Part shown: in pieces, positions 1 to 12,900 of the stretch
How the letters are laid out: each line of letters opens with the position of its first letter
Position numbering within the stretch: the stretch's first letter is position 1
Assembly (NCBI RefSeq): GCF_902459465.1
Contig: NC_047062.1
Span: 30,560,673-30,624,672 of the forward strand
Origin: Asterias rubens
Taxonomy: Eukaryota > Echinodermata > Asteroidea > Forcipulatida > Asteriidae
Reading direction: 5' to 3'
Length of the DNA: 64,000 bases
Notes under the pieces: generated by a model
Told to the model about the DNA's origin: nothing
What the model saw: only the letters and a program-made list of their open reading frames with translations
The model's database searches: none
Position numbers and translations under genes: made by a program

Positions 1-800
1 TGTTCACTAAACCTAAAGTCACTCTGTATGCTTTAACAAGGGCACAGCTAAGGAAAAAAACCTCAAAGCAACCTTTTGTTTATTTACTGTTTAATAAAAC
101 CTACTCAAAACAAGAATTTAGTTTTCTGTTTACTAAACCTGTATATATGCTCTACAGGGGCACACCTAAGGGAAAAAACATTTTTTGTTTATTTATTGTT
201 TACTAAACCTAAAGTCACTCTGTATGTTTCAACCAGGTCAACCTACTCATAAAATACTCAAACGACTATTGTGTTTATTTACTGTTCACTAAACCTAGAG
301 TTACTCTGTATGTTTCAACAAGGCCAACCTGCTCGCAAAATACTCAAACAACTATTGTGTTTATTGTGTTTATTTACCGTTCACTAAACCTAGAGTCACT
401 CTGTATGTTTCAACATGGTCACAACTACGCACAAAAACTCAGCATTTTGTTTCTTTACTGTTTACTATAGTCACTGTGTACTTTCAACAAGGTCAAACCT
501 GTGGGGAAAAATCACAACAACCTTTTGATTATTTGTTGTTACTAAACCTCAAGTCACTCTAAATGCTTCAACAAGGTCAACATACTCACTAAAGTCACTC
601 GGTATGTTTCAACAAGGGCAAATCTAAGGAAAGAAATCCCTAAAGTCACTCTGTATGTCTCAACATGGCCACAGTAAAGGTCAACCTACTCGCGAAATAC
701 TCAAAACAATATTATGTTTACTTACTGTCAACTAAACCTTAAGTCACTCTGTATGTTTCAACGAGGTCAACCTACTCGCAAAACAGCATTTGGTTATAAA
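1..800. repeat. Degenerate tandem repeat, irregular 80-190 bp spacing
   Basis: A unit containing ACTAAACCTAAAGTCACTC, TGTATGTTTCAACAAGG, TCAACCTACTCGC and TTGTGTTTATTTACTG recurs with starts near 6, 137, 202, 288, 382, 540 and 735. Spacing is uneven and copies are diverged, so this is an old satellite-like array that probably continues left of the window. No coding sequence is visible. Confidence 0.8.
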
Positions 801-1763
801 ATAAACTCAAAACAGCAAAGTTTTTAAGTTTCCCTGTTTACTTAAATTATTGGTATACAATAACTTAGCATACAGGTACACAATAATTCTATACTTTCAA
901 CGAAGTTACACCTAGCGGAAAACAAACAACTAAAAAAAAATGTTTTTAAATATTATTTCCCTTTTGACTATAAAACCTAAAGGCACTCTCTGTATACAAT
1001 AAATCTATTAATTAAACAGTTTGTTATTGTATTGCTCCCTAGGACCACATCTAGGAGGAAGTCCAGGCTTACACACCTAATTTTGTCCACATTTTTTAAA
1101 ACATTCAACTCCTTTCATGACAAGTCCAAAAATAAAACATACCACTTGTCCCTTTTCTTTGAAGCAATTCTTATCACCTAACACGACCACTAGGCCCCTA
1201 TTGTGAAAGTTTTCCTATCTCTCTTGAACAGACTTCATATTATTCATGCCTTTACAGTAACCCTAATACAATTTGCACCTGTACTGCCACATGTCCACGT
1301 CTACATTCCAACTTTCATTGTTGGTGTCTAGACAGACGATGTACATGTCTATTACAACTTGGATTTTGTTTAGCCCCCTCCCCGCCCCCCCCCCCCCCCC
1401 CCACCACCACACACACAGGCAATCATTGGCTGCTAATCCACCTATTGTCTGGTTCAGTCAAAATGTTACATTAAACAATGTTGCTATAGAATTATAAATA
1501 CCAGTCACCTATGACCTAAGCTCCAGAAACGATTCATCTATTTTCAATGACCTGTAATGCCGAACTTAATTAAGCTGTTGAGCACAAAATACTGCTTGAC
1601 AAATTGTTTGGCTAAGCAAAACTTGGGAAAGGGATTTATTTGGTGAAAGGATGGCTAAAAATTAGATTTCTCAACGCAAGATGGGCCTGAGGAGTGTACG
1701 TTGTAATTTTGGATTTGAGGCAATGACATGTTTTAAAAATAATTACATAACTAAAGGAAGAAA

Positions 1764-2300
1764 CTTTGACGGCGAAAATTAAGTAAGACGTTTCACATAA
1801 GAACGTTTGGTTTGGCAGTTGTTTTATTTTAAAACACTACCATGGTTAATGTACAACTTCGTGAACTTTATTTTGTCGGGACAGGGATGGCTAAAAAAAA
1901 AAACGATTTAGACTCGACGCTCGACGCCAGACGGGTATGACGGGTATTTTTTTTTTTTTTTTTTTAACTAAAAAAAACCGACATGAACGAAGAAACTTTT
2001 ACGGCAAAAATTTAGGCTAGAGTTTCACGTGAAAACATTTCGTTTGGCAGTTGTTTTATTTTTAAAACATGACCATGACTAATGTACAACTTCGTGTGAA
2101 CTTTATTTTGTCGGGACAGGGATGGCTAAACAAAAACGATTTAGACTTGACGCTCGACGCCAGACGAGTATGACGGGTGTACGTTGCAATTTGCCATTGA
2201 AGAATGAAATGTAAAAAAAAAACGAACCAAACGAAGAAACTTTTATGACAAAAATTTGGTCTGAAATTTCACATGAGAAGTTTGGTTTGTCGGGTTCTTT
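1764..2300. repeat. ~235-bp tandem repeat, two copies plus remnants
   Basis: A block starting AAACTTT(T)GACGGC, running through GTTTGGTTTGGCAGTTGTTTTA and ending GACGCTCGACGCCAGACG, begins at about 1764, 1996 and 2236. The first two copies are long and similar. The third dissolves into shorter pieces that recur to about 2560 (GGCAAAAATTTAGTCTAAAATTTC, GTTTGGCAGGG). No gene is visible. Confidence 0.75.
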
Positions 2301-2639
2301 TCTTCTTCTCCTTAAAATCTGTGCGTGTGGGGTGCGTGTGGGCAACTTTTTTTTGGCGCCAAAAAATTAGTCAACAATTTCAGGAAAAAAAAGACAAGTT
2401 GTGCGCGTGGTTAACTTTTTTGACGGCAAAAAATAGTTTACAATTTCACAAAAGACAAGCTGGTTTGGCAGGGGAATTTTCTACGTAAAATCTGTGCGTT
2501 TGGGTAAAGTTTTTGGCGGCAAAAATTTAGTCTAAAATTTCACATGGAACATTTTGGCTTGGCAGAGGATTTTTTTTCTTCAACTCGGTGCGTGTGGGTT
2601 TGGGAGCAGTTTCTCTGCTTAATTTAATGGGTATTTTCT

Positions 2640-3580
2640 GACTCACCCCAGACGAACTCTTGAAGTTCGTCTGAGTCCGGCGCTGTGAAGTGTCATGAGT
2701 GTAGGGCCTGCCCTGCTGCCTCTTGTCGTCTGGGAGCTTCGTTTCGTCGGGGAGGAAGAACTCTCGGCCAGCAGCAAGAAAAACTTCTCACGGTTGTTGT
2801 CGCCCTGCGGGGAAAATTAACAAAGCAACATGAAAGAACTTTGCACAACTGTTTAGGTAGATACGCATTCTTTTGCAAGATAGGCATCGGTCTAAAAGTT
2901 TTTCGGCTGCCGGGAAAGGTGTGATGGATGTTGGGTTCTAGCCTCCTTTTTCAAACTAAAAATTGATTTAAACACGTAGTTTATTCTTACCTTGTGACAA
3001 CAGAACTCTTTGGCTGGGTTTAGGGTGTGAAACAGCTCTCCAAACTCACGGGAAAATAATTTTAACAAAGGTTGAAATTTGACTAAAGGTTACCGCTGCA
3101 ATAACACAACCACACCCGTTGAAATCCAGCTCCAGAGTGATTTGACCGCCCAGGGCGCCCATTTATATAGGTCCAGCAGCATGGGCGACCGAATAGCAGT
3201 AATGAGGTTAATTTGTACACAAACATATGTAAATCTGGAAATCAGAGTAAACTAATCCCTCCGCTCGAGACATTTCTCTATAAATTTAGACATTAAGTTG
3301 TAATTTCCCAAACAAATTGTGACTGAATTTCCTTTTTGAGTAAAATCTCACAAATTGTCAAAATATTCTTCATTTCCAACGACGATAAATAGTTTTTTTA
3401 AGGTGATTTCCGGGTCTAGTTTTCGGTCCGCACATTTTTCCAACCCGAAATGGTCGACTGTGATTGGTCTGGAGTGCAATGACATCATCATTTTCAGAGT
3501 TGCAGACGATAAGTAAAAAACAAGATCCGGATCCGCGCCAAAAGGACGAAAAGAAAATTTCGACTTCCAAAGACAAAGGG
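2640..3580. other. Gene-free, locally GC-richer stretch
   Basis: No convincing ORF. It contains a perfect 10-bp stem hairpin at 2649-2673 (CAGACGAACT / AGTTCGTCTG) and a TTTATATAG box near 3171 in GC-richer DNA, which could mark a promoter of unknown direction. I could not match an RNA gene here. Confidence 0.3.
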
Positions 3581-3589
3581 ACTTAATCC

Positions 3590-4260
3590 TTTAACAAAAG
3601 GTTGTTTTTCCAAACGTGTGCGCATCCACACCGGTCATGTCACGGACGTCTTTGCTCCGACAGTGTACACATTAATGACATGGGTTTGTCCGTGTATTGA
3701 GAGCACTGCTAATTAATATATACTATCGATTTAATCGGCAATTGCCAATAATCAATTATTATACGTTGTGATATTTCGCCTATATTAGCTAAGAAGATGT
3801 TTTACATTTCGAGGAATTTGACACATCTCACATCCCATGTCATTTTGACACATCTGAGAGATCTCAAAATAATGAAAAAACTAAATAATTTGTCTAAGTA
3901 GGCCCCCAGAATACTGGTAAGCAGAAGATATCGCTTGACAAAATTCTTTGCTTAGCATAATTGAGATGGGCACCAGTCACAACAAAAAAGTTAACTTACA
4001 TTTGGCTGGTAACCTGGCAACACTTTCCTGTTGCGGGGCATTAGATGTCTGTGCTTAGAAATGTTTTGTGCTTTAATCCGTTTACAAAAGGGTTCATTTG
4101 AACGTTTGTGCGCATCCAAATCGGTCATGTCACGGCCGGACGCCATGGCTGTACACACTGTACACACTAATTGAATGGGTTTTACTTGTCTGTGCATTAA
4201 TAGCACTGTTAATTAAAATGGACACCATCTATTTTACCAGTATTAAAAATTGTCAATAAC
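3590..4260. repeat. Diverged direct duplication, ~180 bp, 485 bp apart
   Basis: The stretch around GTGCGCATCCACACCGGTCATG (about 3590-3790) returns as GTGCGCATCCAAATCGGTCATG (about 4075-4260), both followed by GTCACGG, TGTACACA, a GGGTTT and AGCACTG(C/T)TAATTAA in the same order. Between them lies a fragment of the GGGCCC-type foldback family. Confidence 0.65.
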
Positions 4261-4730
4261 GATACAGAAAAACTAACTACATGTACAGGGATTGGAAAGG
4301 GGGATTAATTTTGATGTATTGAGAAAAGTGAATAATATAAATATTTATCTCCATACCAACCACTCTCAAACTACCCAATACAATAGTGGTGGCCAGTCCA
4401 AATGGTGGTGCTGATGGGGTGGGGAGGGGCGGGGCTTAGGGTTCCTCCCAAAAAAATTCAAAATCCAACATCGTTTCATAAACAATGTTCATTTGCCAAT
4501 TTATTTAAAATGTCTGAGGCGCGGTTAGGGTGGGGCAGGTGTGGGATGCTGCCCTTTCTATTAATTTTATTTTAATCAAAATGATGATAATGATTTTTAT
4601 CTTCAAGTGCGCGCTAATCCTCCAATCAGATTCGCAGAATGGAGTGGTGATAAAAACCTATATTGCACGGCTAATATGACTACCATGCGTATTGTGTGTT
4701 CTATGTCACGCGCCAAGTTTGCTTGAAGAT

Positions 4731-4878
4731 AAATACGTTATCACACACGCGCTCGTGGAAATACGGAAAATATAGCGCGTCTGCGTCCCATATCCAACGA
4801 GGCCGAAGGCCGAGTTAGATATGGGACACAGACGCGCTATATTTTTCGTATTCCACTCACGCTTGTGTGATAACTTAT
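4731..4878. mobile_element. Palindromic foldback element (MITE-like), 148 bp
   Basis: Two ~66-bp arms (4731-4797 and 4814-4880) are nearly perfect inverted repeats, with internal ATATAGCGCGTCTG / CAGACGCGCTATAT, around a small GGCCGAAGGCC hairpin. It has no coding capacity. Three short direct repeats of AATGTAGTGCRAAAT follow at about 4900-4980. Confidence 0.8.
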
Positions 4879-5440
4879 AATGTCTGGTGTTATGATGGCA
4901 AAATGTAGTGCAAAATAACGTACTCAAGTGCGCAAATGTAGTGCGAAATAAAGTATTGAGGTGCGCAGTGTAGTGCGAAATGATGTGACAATCCTGGTGA
5001 TAGTTTGGTTAATAGGTGGAGTAAGTGGAAGGAGGGTAATGTTCCTCTTCATTACTTTAAGTTTAATGTAGCACATTGTTGACCAAAGCAATCTCAAGTT
5101 GGTATCACTGTATAAGAAAACCTTTTATTATGAAAATATTTTGTTCTTCCAGTTCTAAGTAAATAAAATTGTCTAACAGCCACCCCCCCCCCCCCACACT
5201 TCTCCCTCGAGAGCTATATTCCTCCGACTCCACCTAATACAGGGCCAAGTTTCATGCATGAGGTAACAAGCTTCTGCTAAGCGATATTTTTTTCTGTGCT
5301 TAGCAAATTTTTGTGCTGACATGCTCTATGAAATTGGGCCGAGGTCTAGGTCCGAGTAAGCTAAGTAAAAGAAACTCTGCACAAAAATGATGACATCAAT
5401 TAATTTATTTGCATACCCGTTATACTGAACATTCCATTAC

Positions 5441-5831
5441 AATAATAATAATAACCGTATTTATAACGCGCCTTTTGCCAAAGGATACAAAGCGCCAGGT
5501 ATTATTACTGCAAGGAGTGGGGCGAATTTTGAGATATAAGACCTAATCATTAAGCACCATGTAATGGTTTACAAGGTGCTGTGGCGCAATATGCTGCCAA
5601 TCCAGCCAGGACACCGGGGCGAACCCCTTCTCTTTGCACTGGGTTCTTTTACATGCGTTTACACAACACATTGGACCAACAACTTAACGTCCCATCTGAA
5701 GGACGAAGCAATGGTTATGTGTCTTGCTTAAGGACACAAGTGTCACGGCTGGGGATTCGAACCCACACTCTGCTGATCAGAAACACCAGAGTTTGAATTC
5801 GTTGCTCTTAACCGCTCGGCCACGACACTCC
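5441..5831 (-). mobile_element. tRNA-derived SINE, minus strand
   Basis: Read on the minus strand: a tRNA-like head with an A-box-like TGGCCGAGCGGTTAAGAG and B box GGTTCGAATCC (here 5756-5830), then a ~250-bp body with ACCCAGTGCAAAGAG-type sequence, ending in an (ATT)n tail at 5441-5456. It has the same head as the complete copy at 46650-47006. Confidence 0.75.
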
Positions 5832-6929
5832 TACATACATAGTGCAGGGGAAATATTACCGGTAGTAGAAAAATGAGTGTTTTTTTAATAATGTGAATTG
5901 TTTAATGACCAGCGAGTGGTCCATATAAAATAATTCTTTAATATGGGTGTTAAAGCATATGTATAACATTGGTAAATTTCAAAAACCAGTTTCAGCACTA
6001 TATGTGACCCAACATATAAATTAAATAACAAACCCGTGAAAGTTAAAGCAGAGTCATCAGAGTCATGAGAAAACAGTTTCACAGTTTTCATACATCGGGT
6101 TTCAGTTGAACGTACCTGATAAAGAATTATTTTTTTACAATATTTCCTAAGAATTGAAAGCAAAATTGTTTAAAGGAAGATTTCCCGCTATGACCATCTT
6201 TATACCATTTAAGTCATGTGTCCAAATCATTTATATTTTGAATCTTACCAATGTTGTACAAAGCCTCGTTAATGTGCTAATTTGTTAATAAAATAATTGC
6301 TAAATTCTCTCAGGGAAATTTTGCTTTCGTGTGACGGAATGATTTTTATTGCTTAAATAATACACTACATACGTGTACCCTTAATTTTGTGTAATTTTAA
6401 CTACTTCAAGTCACGATTGTTATGAAGTCCCCACTTCTCCCTTGAGCTCATGGCCTACGTGTAATCTTAGGCCTGTGGACATGGAGCCCAAAATTTGTTA
6501 AAGTAGTTGTTTAAATATGTATAAATCAATTATATTGAATGTTAGTTAATATAGTGAAATGCATTACATGCTGGTGGTCTGAAACATTAGAACATGTTAA
6601 CTCAGTGAGCATGCACTCCCTAACCAGTTTTGTAACCCTCTCTCTCTTGCACAACGAGTAAAAAATGAAAAATAAAAAAGTTTGATAAAATCTTTTGAAC
6701 CCTTGCATAAGGCGAAATGCTACATGGAAATGCGCACGTTTTTACGCACAAAGAACAACTAGTGCCCAATCAATTCCTTCCTTTGACCCCCGTGAGGGCG
6801 CTTTTGACCCCAGTGAGGGCGCTTTTTAAGTGTTGATGTCACATGCAAGGGGTATATGAATGGTTACGGGTTAATTAACAATATTAAAAATGTTCATAAA
6901 TGGATCAGGTGAGAAACCGATCAATGGTT

Positions 6930-9900
6930 TTACTCTGTGCCTGAATGGTCTTTATTTTTTTTCACTGAGTTTGATCTGTACTTCCGTTGAGATCTTTTGG
7001 ATTGATTCTTAAACTTATGAAACTTATTGCTGTGCTGTCCCTCGACATCATCCTTTGGCAAATCTTCTACATGGTTTCCCGTCATTGCTCGAACCTGCGA
7101 CATCTCACCGCTACAACTTGGCGTCTGCGTACTGTCGTCGTTTGAGTTGAGCAGTGATAAAACATTACTACTCTCGTCTTGGCGTTCGGTTCCGTGAAAA
7201 GAAGAGCTCGGATTTGAATCTAAAGTCACATTTGCAGGTGAGTTTGAATTGTGTACACTGGACTGCAACGGCGTGTGTACTGAAGCGTGGTCACCATCTG
7301 TAGTTCTTTGGTTTGGCATTGTGCTACATGATGGCGCCACAGAACCTGCTGGAAGAGTTCTAATACTGACATCTTGATGGTCCTGTGATATATTGTTCGA
7401 TTCCCTCACCTCTGTCTGGGCATCTCCAAGGCTTAGGATATTCTCCTGCTGGAGCCTTTGTCTAATACGACTGATGGCAAGGCGCTGTTGGGTTGCCATG
7501 GCCCGTTGTTGGAGGTGCTCATTAATGCGTGTCATATCCCCTTCATTACCGCCTGAGCGCACGACCCTGTCACCCGGCTGCCTGATTTTCCCTCGTAACA
7601 CCTTAGAGATTGCTATCCTCTGCTGGAGATTGATAAATCTGTCCGTGTTGACTTCTTTCTGTCCAGAGCTCGGCAGACTCTCGTCAGAATCAGTCCCTGC
7701 TTTCCTCTTCTTCTTCTTGACAAACCTACGCAGCATTCGGCTTTTTGCTCGAAGCTCTTGGAAGTTCATGTCCTCGTCACTGCTTGAAGAGCCTGGGGAG
7801 GTAGAGCTGCTTGGCACTGGCCTATGCTTCCTCTTTGATGACGTACCCTCACTACCCTTTTGGGTCTTCTTATGAGCAGCACCATTCTCAACAGGTTCGC
7901 CGACTCTTGACGTACCTGCAATCTCATCAGCAAATGTACTGCAGTTTTCCCTCAACCCTGAGTAAGAGTGTGTTGCGGATGATTTCTCAATCAGTTCTGA
8001 CTTTGATGTCTGTACTTCACTATCGTCATGGTCACTACTACTCTCAGTTAATTCAAGCACTTCATGAGCCGATGCTCTGGTGGCTGAAGTGAGGTTCCAC
8101 AATGTTCTCAGCTGTGATGTAGGGCTGGTGTCATCGTTTCCTGCAGCCATCCTGACCACATTGGCTCGGAATGAAGCAACAGACGAGCCACTATTGGAGT
8201 CTCTACCATCTTCGCTGTCGTCCTCGCCAGCAAAATGTAGATAAAGGCTCTCTGGGCTCATCTCGCTGTCGTCCGAGTCACTGAAGCTCCGATTGATCTC
8301 CCGCTGCACCAGGGAGTCAAAGAAAGCTATCATCCTGGGATCCTCTTCCATGGATTGGTCTGCATAGTCGTGGGATAGAGCGGTGCCGCTGTTGATGACT
8401 AGATCGATGTATTGCTGGTGAGAAAACATCTGCCTTGGATTCTCATCATTCTCAGTGTTGGGAAAATCAAATGGACTCCACAGCTACAAGAAAAAAAAGA
8501 AAACAAATTGTTTTGAATAAAGAGATTTAATTCATCTTATTATGCTCCACTTAATCAACAAAATTGGAGTTAAGTATTTTTAGAAGCTTTGCATGGTGAT
8601 GATAAATAAATAGTTAACTTGCTTTACGTTACCACAGCGGCTCTTTTCAGAGCCAACATTCCCACAAAAGAGATTTTCACACGGTTGTTTCTGCAAGTTA
8701 ACTATTTATTTATAGTTTCCACTTAAATTGGGGGTGTCCTGAAACATTTAGGTCAAGTTTGAGTTTGAGTCTGAAGGGGAGTCATGTGAGTCATTTACTG
8801 GTGGTGAGCTTACAAAGGCCTAGACTTGATTCAAGTCCCGTTCTCGCGCGAGAGGTCCCTAAGCACACCACACCAACTAGCCAACAAGCCGTAGAGCAGT
8901 GGGTCCTCACCATAAAAATGTAGGTATTGTGGTCCTGAGCAGTGCAGCACAGGTTGGGGGATGCGGGCCTCGCACAAATTTCCGGCCTTTATAGGCGATA
9001 GGACTAAAAAACATAAGGCCCTACAAAGGCCTTACCTTTAAGACCAACTGCATTTCGCTTATTGATCTGTGAGCTTACCTTAATGATTTTCTCCACACCA
9101 GACGAGACAATATTGTGGGTGCAAGTGTTAAATCGTACTTGGTTCACGATTGACCGATGGCCTTGTAGTACCAACTTGGCCTCTCCAACCCACGTCACTG
9201 AAACAAGTAAGGAAAGCCTCATAAAACACTAGTCCTAGTAATAATCCACATTTATAAAGTGCTTCTTACACATTGTTTGTAAGTGGTCATTGTTTTGTTC
9301 CACAACAATGCATAGTACCACATAATCGTTAAAAGTTACTGCAACACAACCTGCAACCAACCATTTCAATAAACACACGGCAGAACCCATTCACAAATGC
9401 TCTGGGTTCTTTTAAACAACACAATACACAATACAGGGGAACTACAGCTTTATGTCTCATCCAAAGGCAAATCATTATAAGGCCTTGCCTGAGAACACAT
9501 GTGTCAAGACCGGGTTCAAACCTACTCTCTGCTAGTCCTGGGGCCTTTCTCAAAGCTCGGCTTGGGCTCCGGCTCAGGCTCCGCGTGCTGATATCCGTGC
9601 AACACGCGCTGCTCCAAAATGCAAGTTAAATGCAAGCTGCGTACACAGCACGCGGAGCCTAAGCCTGAGCTGGAGCCCAAGCCGAGCTTTGAGAAAGGCC
9701 CCTGAAACACTAGAGCTAGAGTCTGTGCACTTGACTGCTCGGCAACAACCGAGCATTTCTGTCATGTGGCTCAGAGTGTTGGAGGAACTCTACAAGAAGA
9801 TTTCTTCTTTCAAGTTCGATTTGATTGAATGTTCCTCAAACAGGTGGACAGAGCCAAAGACAGACTCTGAGCCTGACCCCTGCAATAGAAGGATTTGGGA

Positions 9901-12900
9901 GGGGTATTAGTTAAGACGGCAATCTCATGAAGAAGGCTTTTTGTCTTCAAAGTGACTCACCATCTTCCGATGCCTCTGGTACTTCCCACATGTACAGACT
10001 GAAGTCATCAGATCCTGAGAGAACGTACTGAAAAAGCACAAAAGGAAACACCTTAAAATCAATCAGGGTTATAGGCAGATTTCGTCAACAAACCCCTCGC
10101 ATTGGTCAACATCTTTGATGTCAAAAATAGAAACGTACAAGCCTGTACAGGCTATGCACAACTCGAACAGCTAATGATAGCTCTTCATAGATCTGAGCGA
10201 AGGGACTGTTTTGGGCTCGTGATGTCACATGCGCCTTTTCAGTCTCAGCTCCAACACTTTGGAACAAGCTACCCACCCACATTCAAGTAGCTCCTTCCTT
10301 GAACCTTTTAAAACATTACTTAAAACCCATCTTTTTTGTCAATCTGGTTATAGCACTTAGAGCTTTGTATTTAGCGCTCTATAAATGTTGTAATTATGTT
10401 ATTATTTATTATTTGTTTACATGCAAGGGGTTCATAATACACAGTTCTTATTGACTCCTTGCACCAACGTCACACACGGCTACTGTCTGCCCTGCGCGTT
10501 TTTTTGGGGGGGAGTCAAATTTCTTATACAAATTATTGTAAGAGTGTAAATCCAGTTTGACTAAAATGCATAATTACCTGGTCTCTGTCCCCAGCGAATG
10601 TACAGCTCTTCATCGTACATGAGTTGTAATAGCCGGAATGGTTGAACTGTATTGCAGCGGCACTGCTCTGTATGTTATACACAACGGGAGGTAGACGCCT
10701 ACGCAGTGCGACTAGTCTGGTTCCCAGCTGGTTGAAGCGTACACTCATGGCATTCTGCTGTGTGTACGCGCTGCCGTACCGCATCAAGCAGCTGTAGAAG
10801 GAACGGATGGGAAGGAAAACTCAGGGTTATTGTTTTGGGATCATAGGCTGTGGCACTGGCAGATAGATTATCAGTTGTTGCTTACAGCAAGGGTTCAGGC
10901 CTACTCAGGTTAAGACAACCCATAATTTCTCAAAAGAGAACAGAAAATTCTGGTGAATTTGATGTGAAAGTTTGCCTTTACCTTTTGCAAGAGGCAGGGG
11001 AAAGACTTATAATATTACTGACATGCCTTGTGTAATGCCTCCTTCTGGCAGTTGTAAATAGAGAGAGAGAGACTCAGCTTCTGTGTTAACTTTTGGAGAT
11101 TTATTCACATAAACACATGGCACAGATGTTGTTTAGAAAGTATATGAAATAGAGTTATAACTCTGGAAGGCTCTATTTATGTATGCATAAGTGAATGTAA
11201 CATCACCTCTTCTTTAAAGATTACTACAATGGAAATGATGATTAATGATGTAAACTTGTACCTTCGAGGAGCCCGAACATCCCACAATGCTACTCCTTCC
11301 TTGGAATTAGCAGTGGCTAAGAACTGAGGTTCCATCGGGTGGTGCACCACAGCGTAGAAAGCCGTCTGATAGTTAGCTATCACTAAGGGCTCTGTGTAGT
11401 ATAGAGGACAAAAGCAGGAAATAAAAGTTTTTATTATGGGTTCCTTTAAAACTCCTTATGTTTTAAAAGGAATTGAACGTGAACTTGATCAATCACAATC
11501 TTTATAACAGATGGTGCAGTTTCAATGAATGAAAACCAAACAGGACAAACATGTGTTTTATTTGACAGCCCAGAGCCCAAACCATAAACCCTGTAAGCAC
11601 AAAAACTTGCTAAGCGCATAAAAATCTTGCTTAGCAGAAACATGCTACTGACTGACACTCCATAAAGTTGGCACTGTTGCGATTGGTACCCCACAAGTTT
11701 GCTAAGCAGTCTTTTGTGCTAATGAAATTGGACCCTGTTCTAAAAACCCTCCTACGCGAGGGAACAATTTCCAGTGAGTTTACCACTCAGTTGCAACCAT
11801 TCAACTGCAAGGGTTGTGTGGTACAACTGTGCACAAAACATGCAATTACTAATAACGGATTCTTTCAGTGCTATGGCTGAAACTATACGACTGCGGAGGT
11901 GATCCTCAGCAGGTTGTATTTACTCAGAGTAGAAGTCGGAGAAAATACAACAAATAACATTCACCAACCCATGGCACTGGCACAGTTTATAGCTAGCCAT
12001 CAAAACCATAGTGGATGATATTGAATGGTCAAACAGTAGGAGGGTTGACTACGTAATAAATGCCTTAAAATAATCGCAGGCTGGCACAGATTATCTATTA
12101 TTCAAAGCCACAGAGGGTGCTATTACATACATGTGAACGGTCAGACAGTAGGAGGGTTAGGGTTAAACCTAAGCCTAGCCTACCAAGGGATGCATTTTGA
12201 GGCAATTCTTGAATAATATTCTCACCTTGATGACTTGGAACTCTTGTATCCCACTGCAAGATACGTCCATCAGCGCATGCACTGGTGAATATATGCGAGT
12301 CTCTTGGATCTACTGCCAGACCATACACAGCGTCTTCGTGCAGAAACACGTTCAACGTTTCCTTCCTGCAAAAATATATACAAATATCTTCCTCTTTAAT
12401 CTAAACAAGAAGAAGGTAATTGGAGTGGACTGTTTTCTGTTGTGTGTTGTGTAAGTGCTTCACTTTCACTGCAGTGACCTTTGACATTTTGTTGGCTTGG
12501 AATGGGCACCACATAAAAAGCTTACACATTATACCAGGATGCATATTTTTACAAAATGTTCAAAGTTATTTTGGGAAAGAATTAGCAATGTTAATGTCTG
12601 AATAGGTTATGTGTGTGATTGACAGGACTGCATGGCTTGTAGCTCAAAGTTTTTATTGGACCAGAGAACGTTTTACAAGACTGGAATCAAAATGAAAAGA
12701 ACACTAGTAGTAGCCTACTATCTATCAACACAGTTTCACATTTGAGCTGTTTTTGGAACAAGCACTAGGACTAGGAGGAGATTTATCTCATGTTTCTTAT
12801 ACTAATACTTTACAGAATTAAAAGATATTTAGATTATTTTTATTCAAAAAATAGACTCAGCCAATTGCAAACTGCTTACCAACCATTGGACCTAGGGTAT

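Noticed and set aside
1273..1497. ORF with a Pro/His-rich run.
   Set aside because: The run is a poly-C tract (1385-1403); no splice sites or similarity support coding.
7393..7875. A 160-codon plus-strand ORF.
   Set aside because: It is antisense to the long DCAF5 last exon; codon bias of the real frame explains it.
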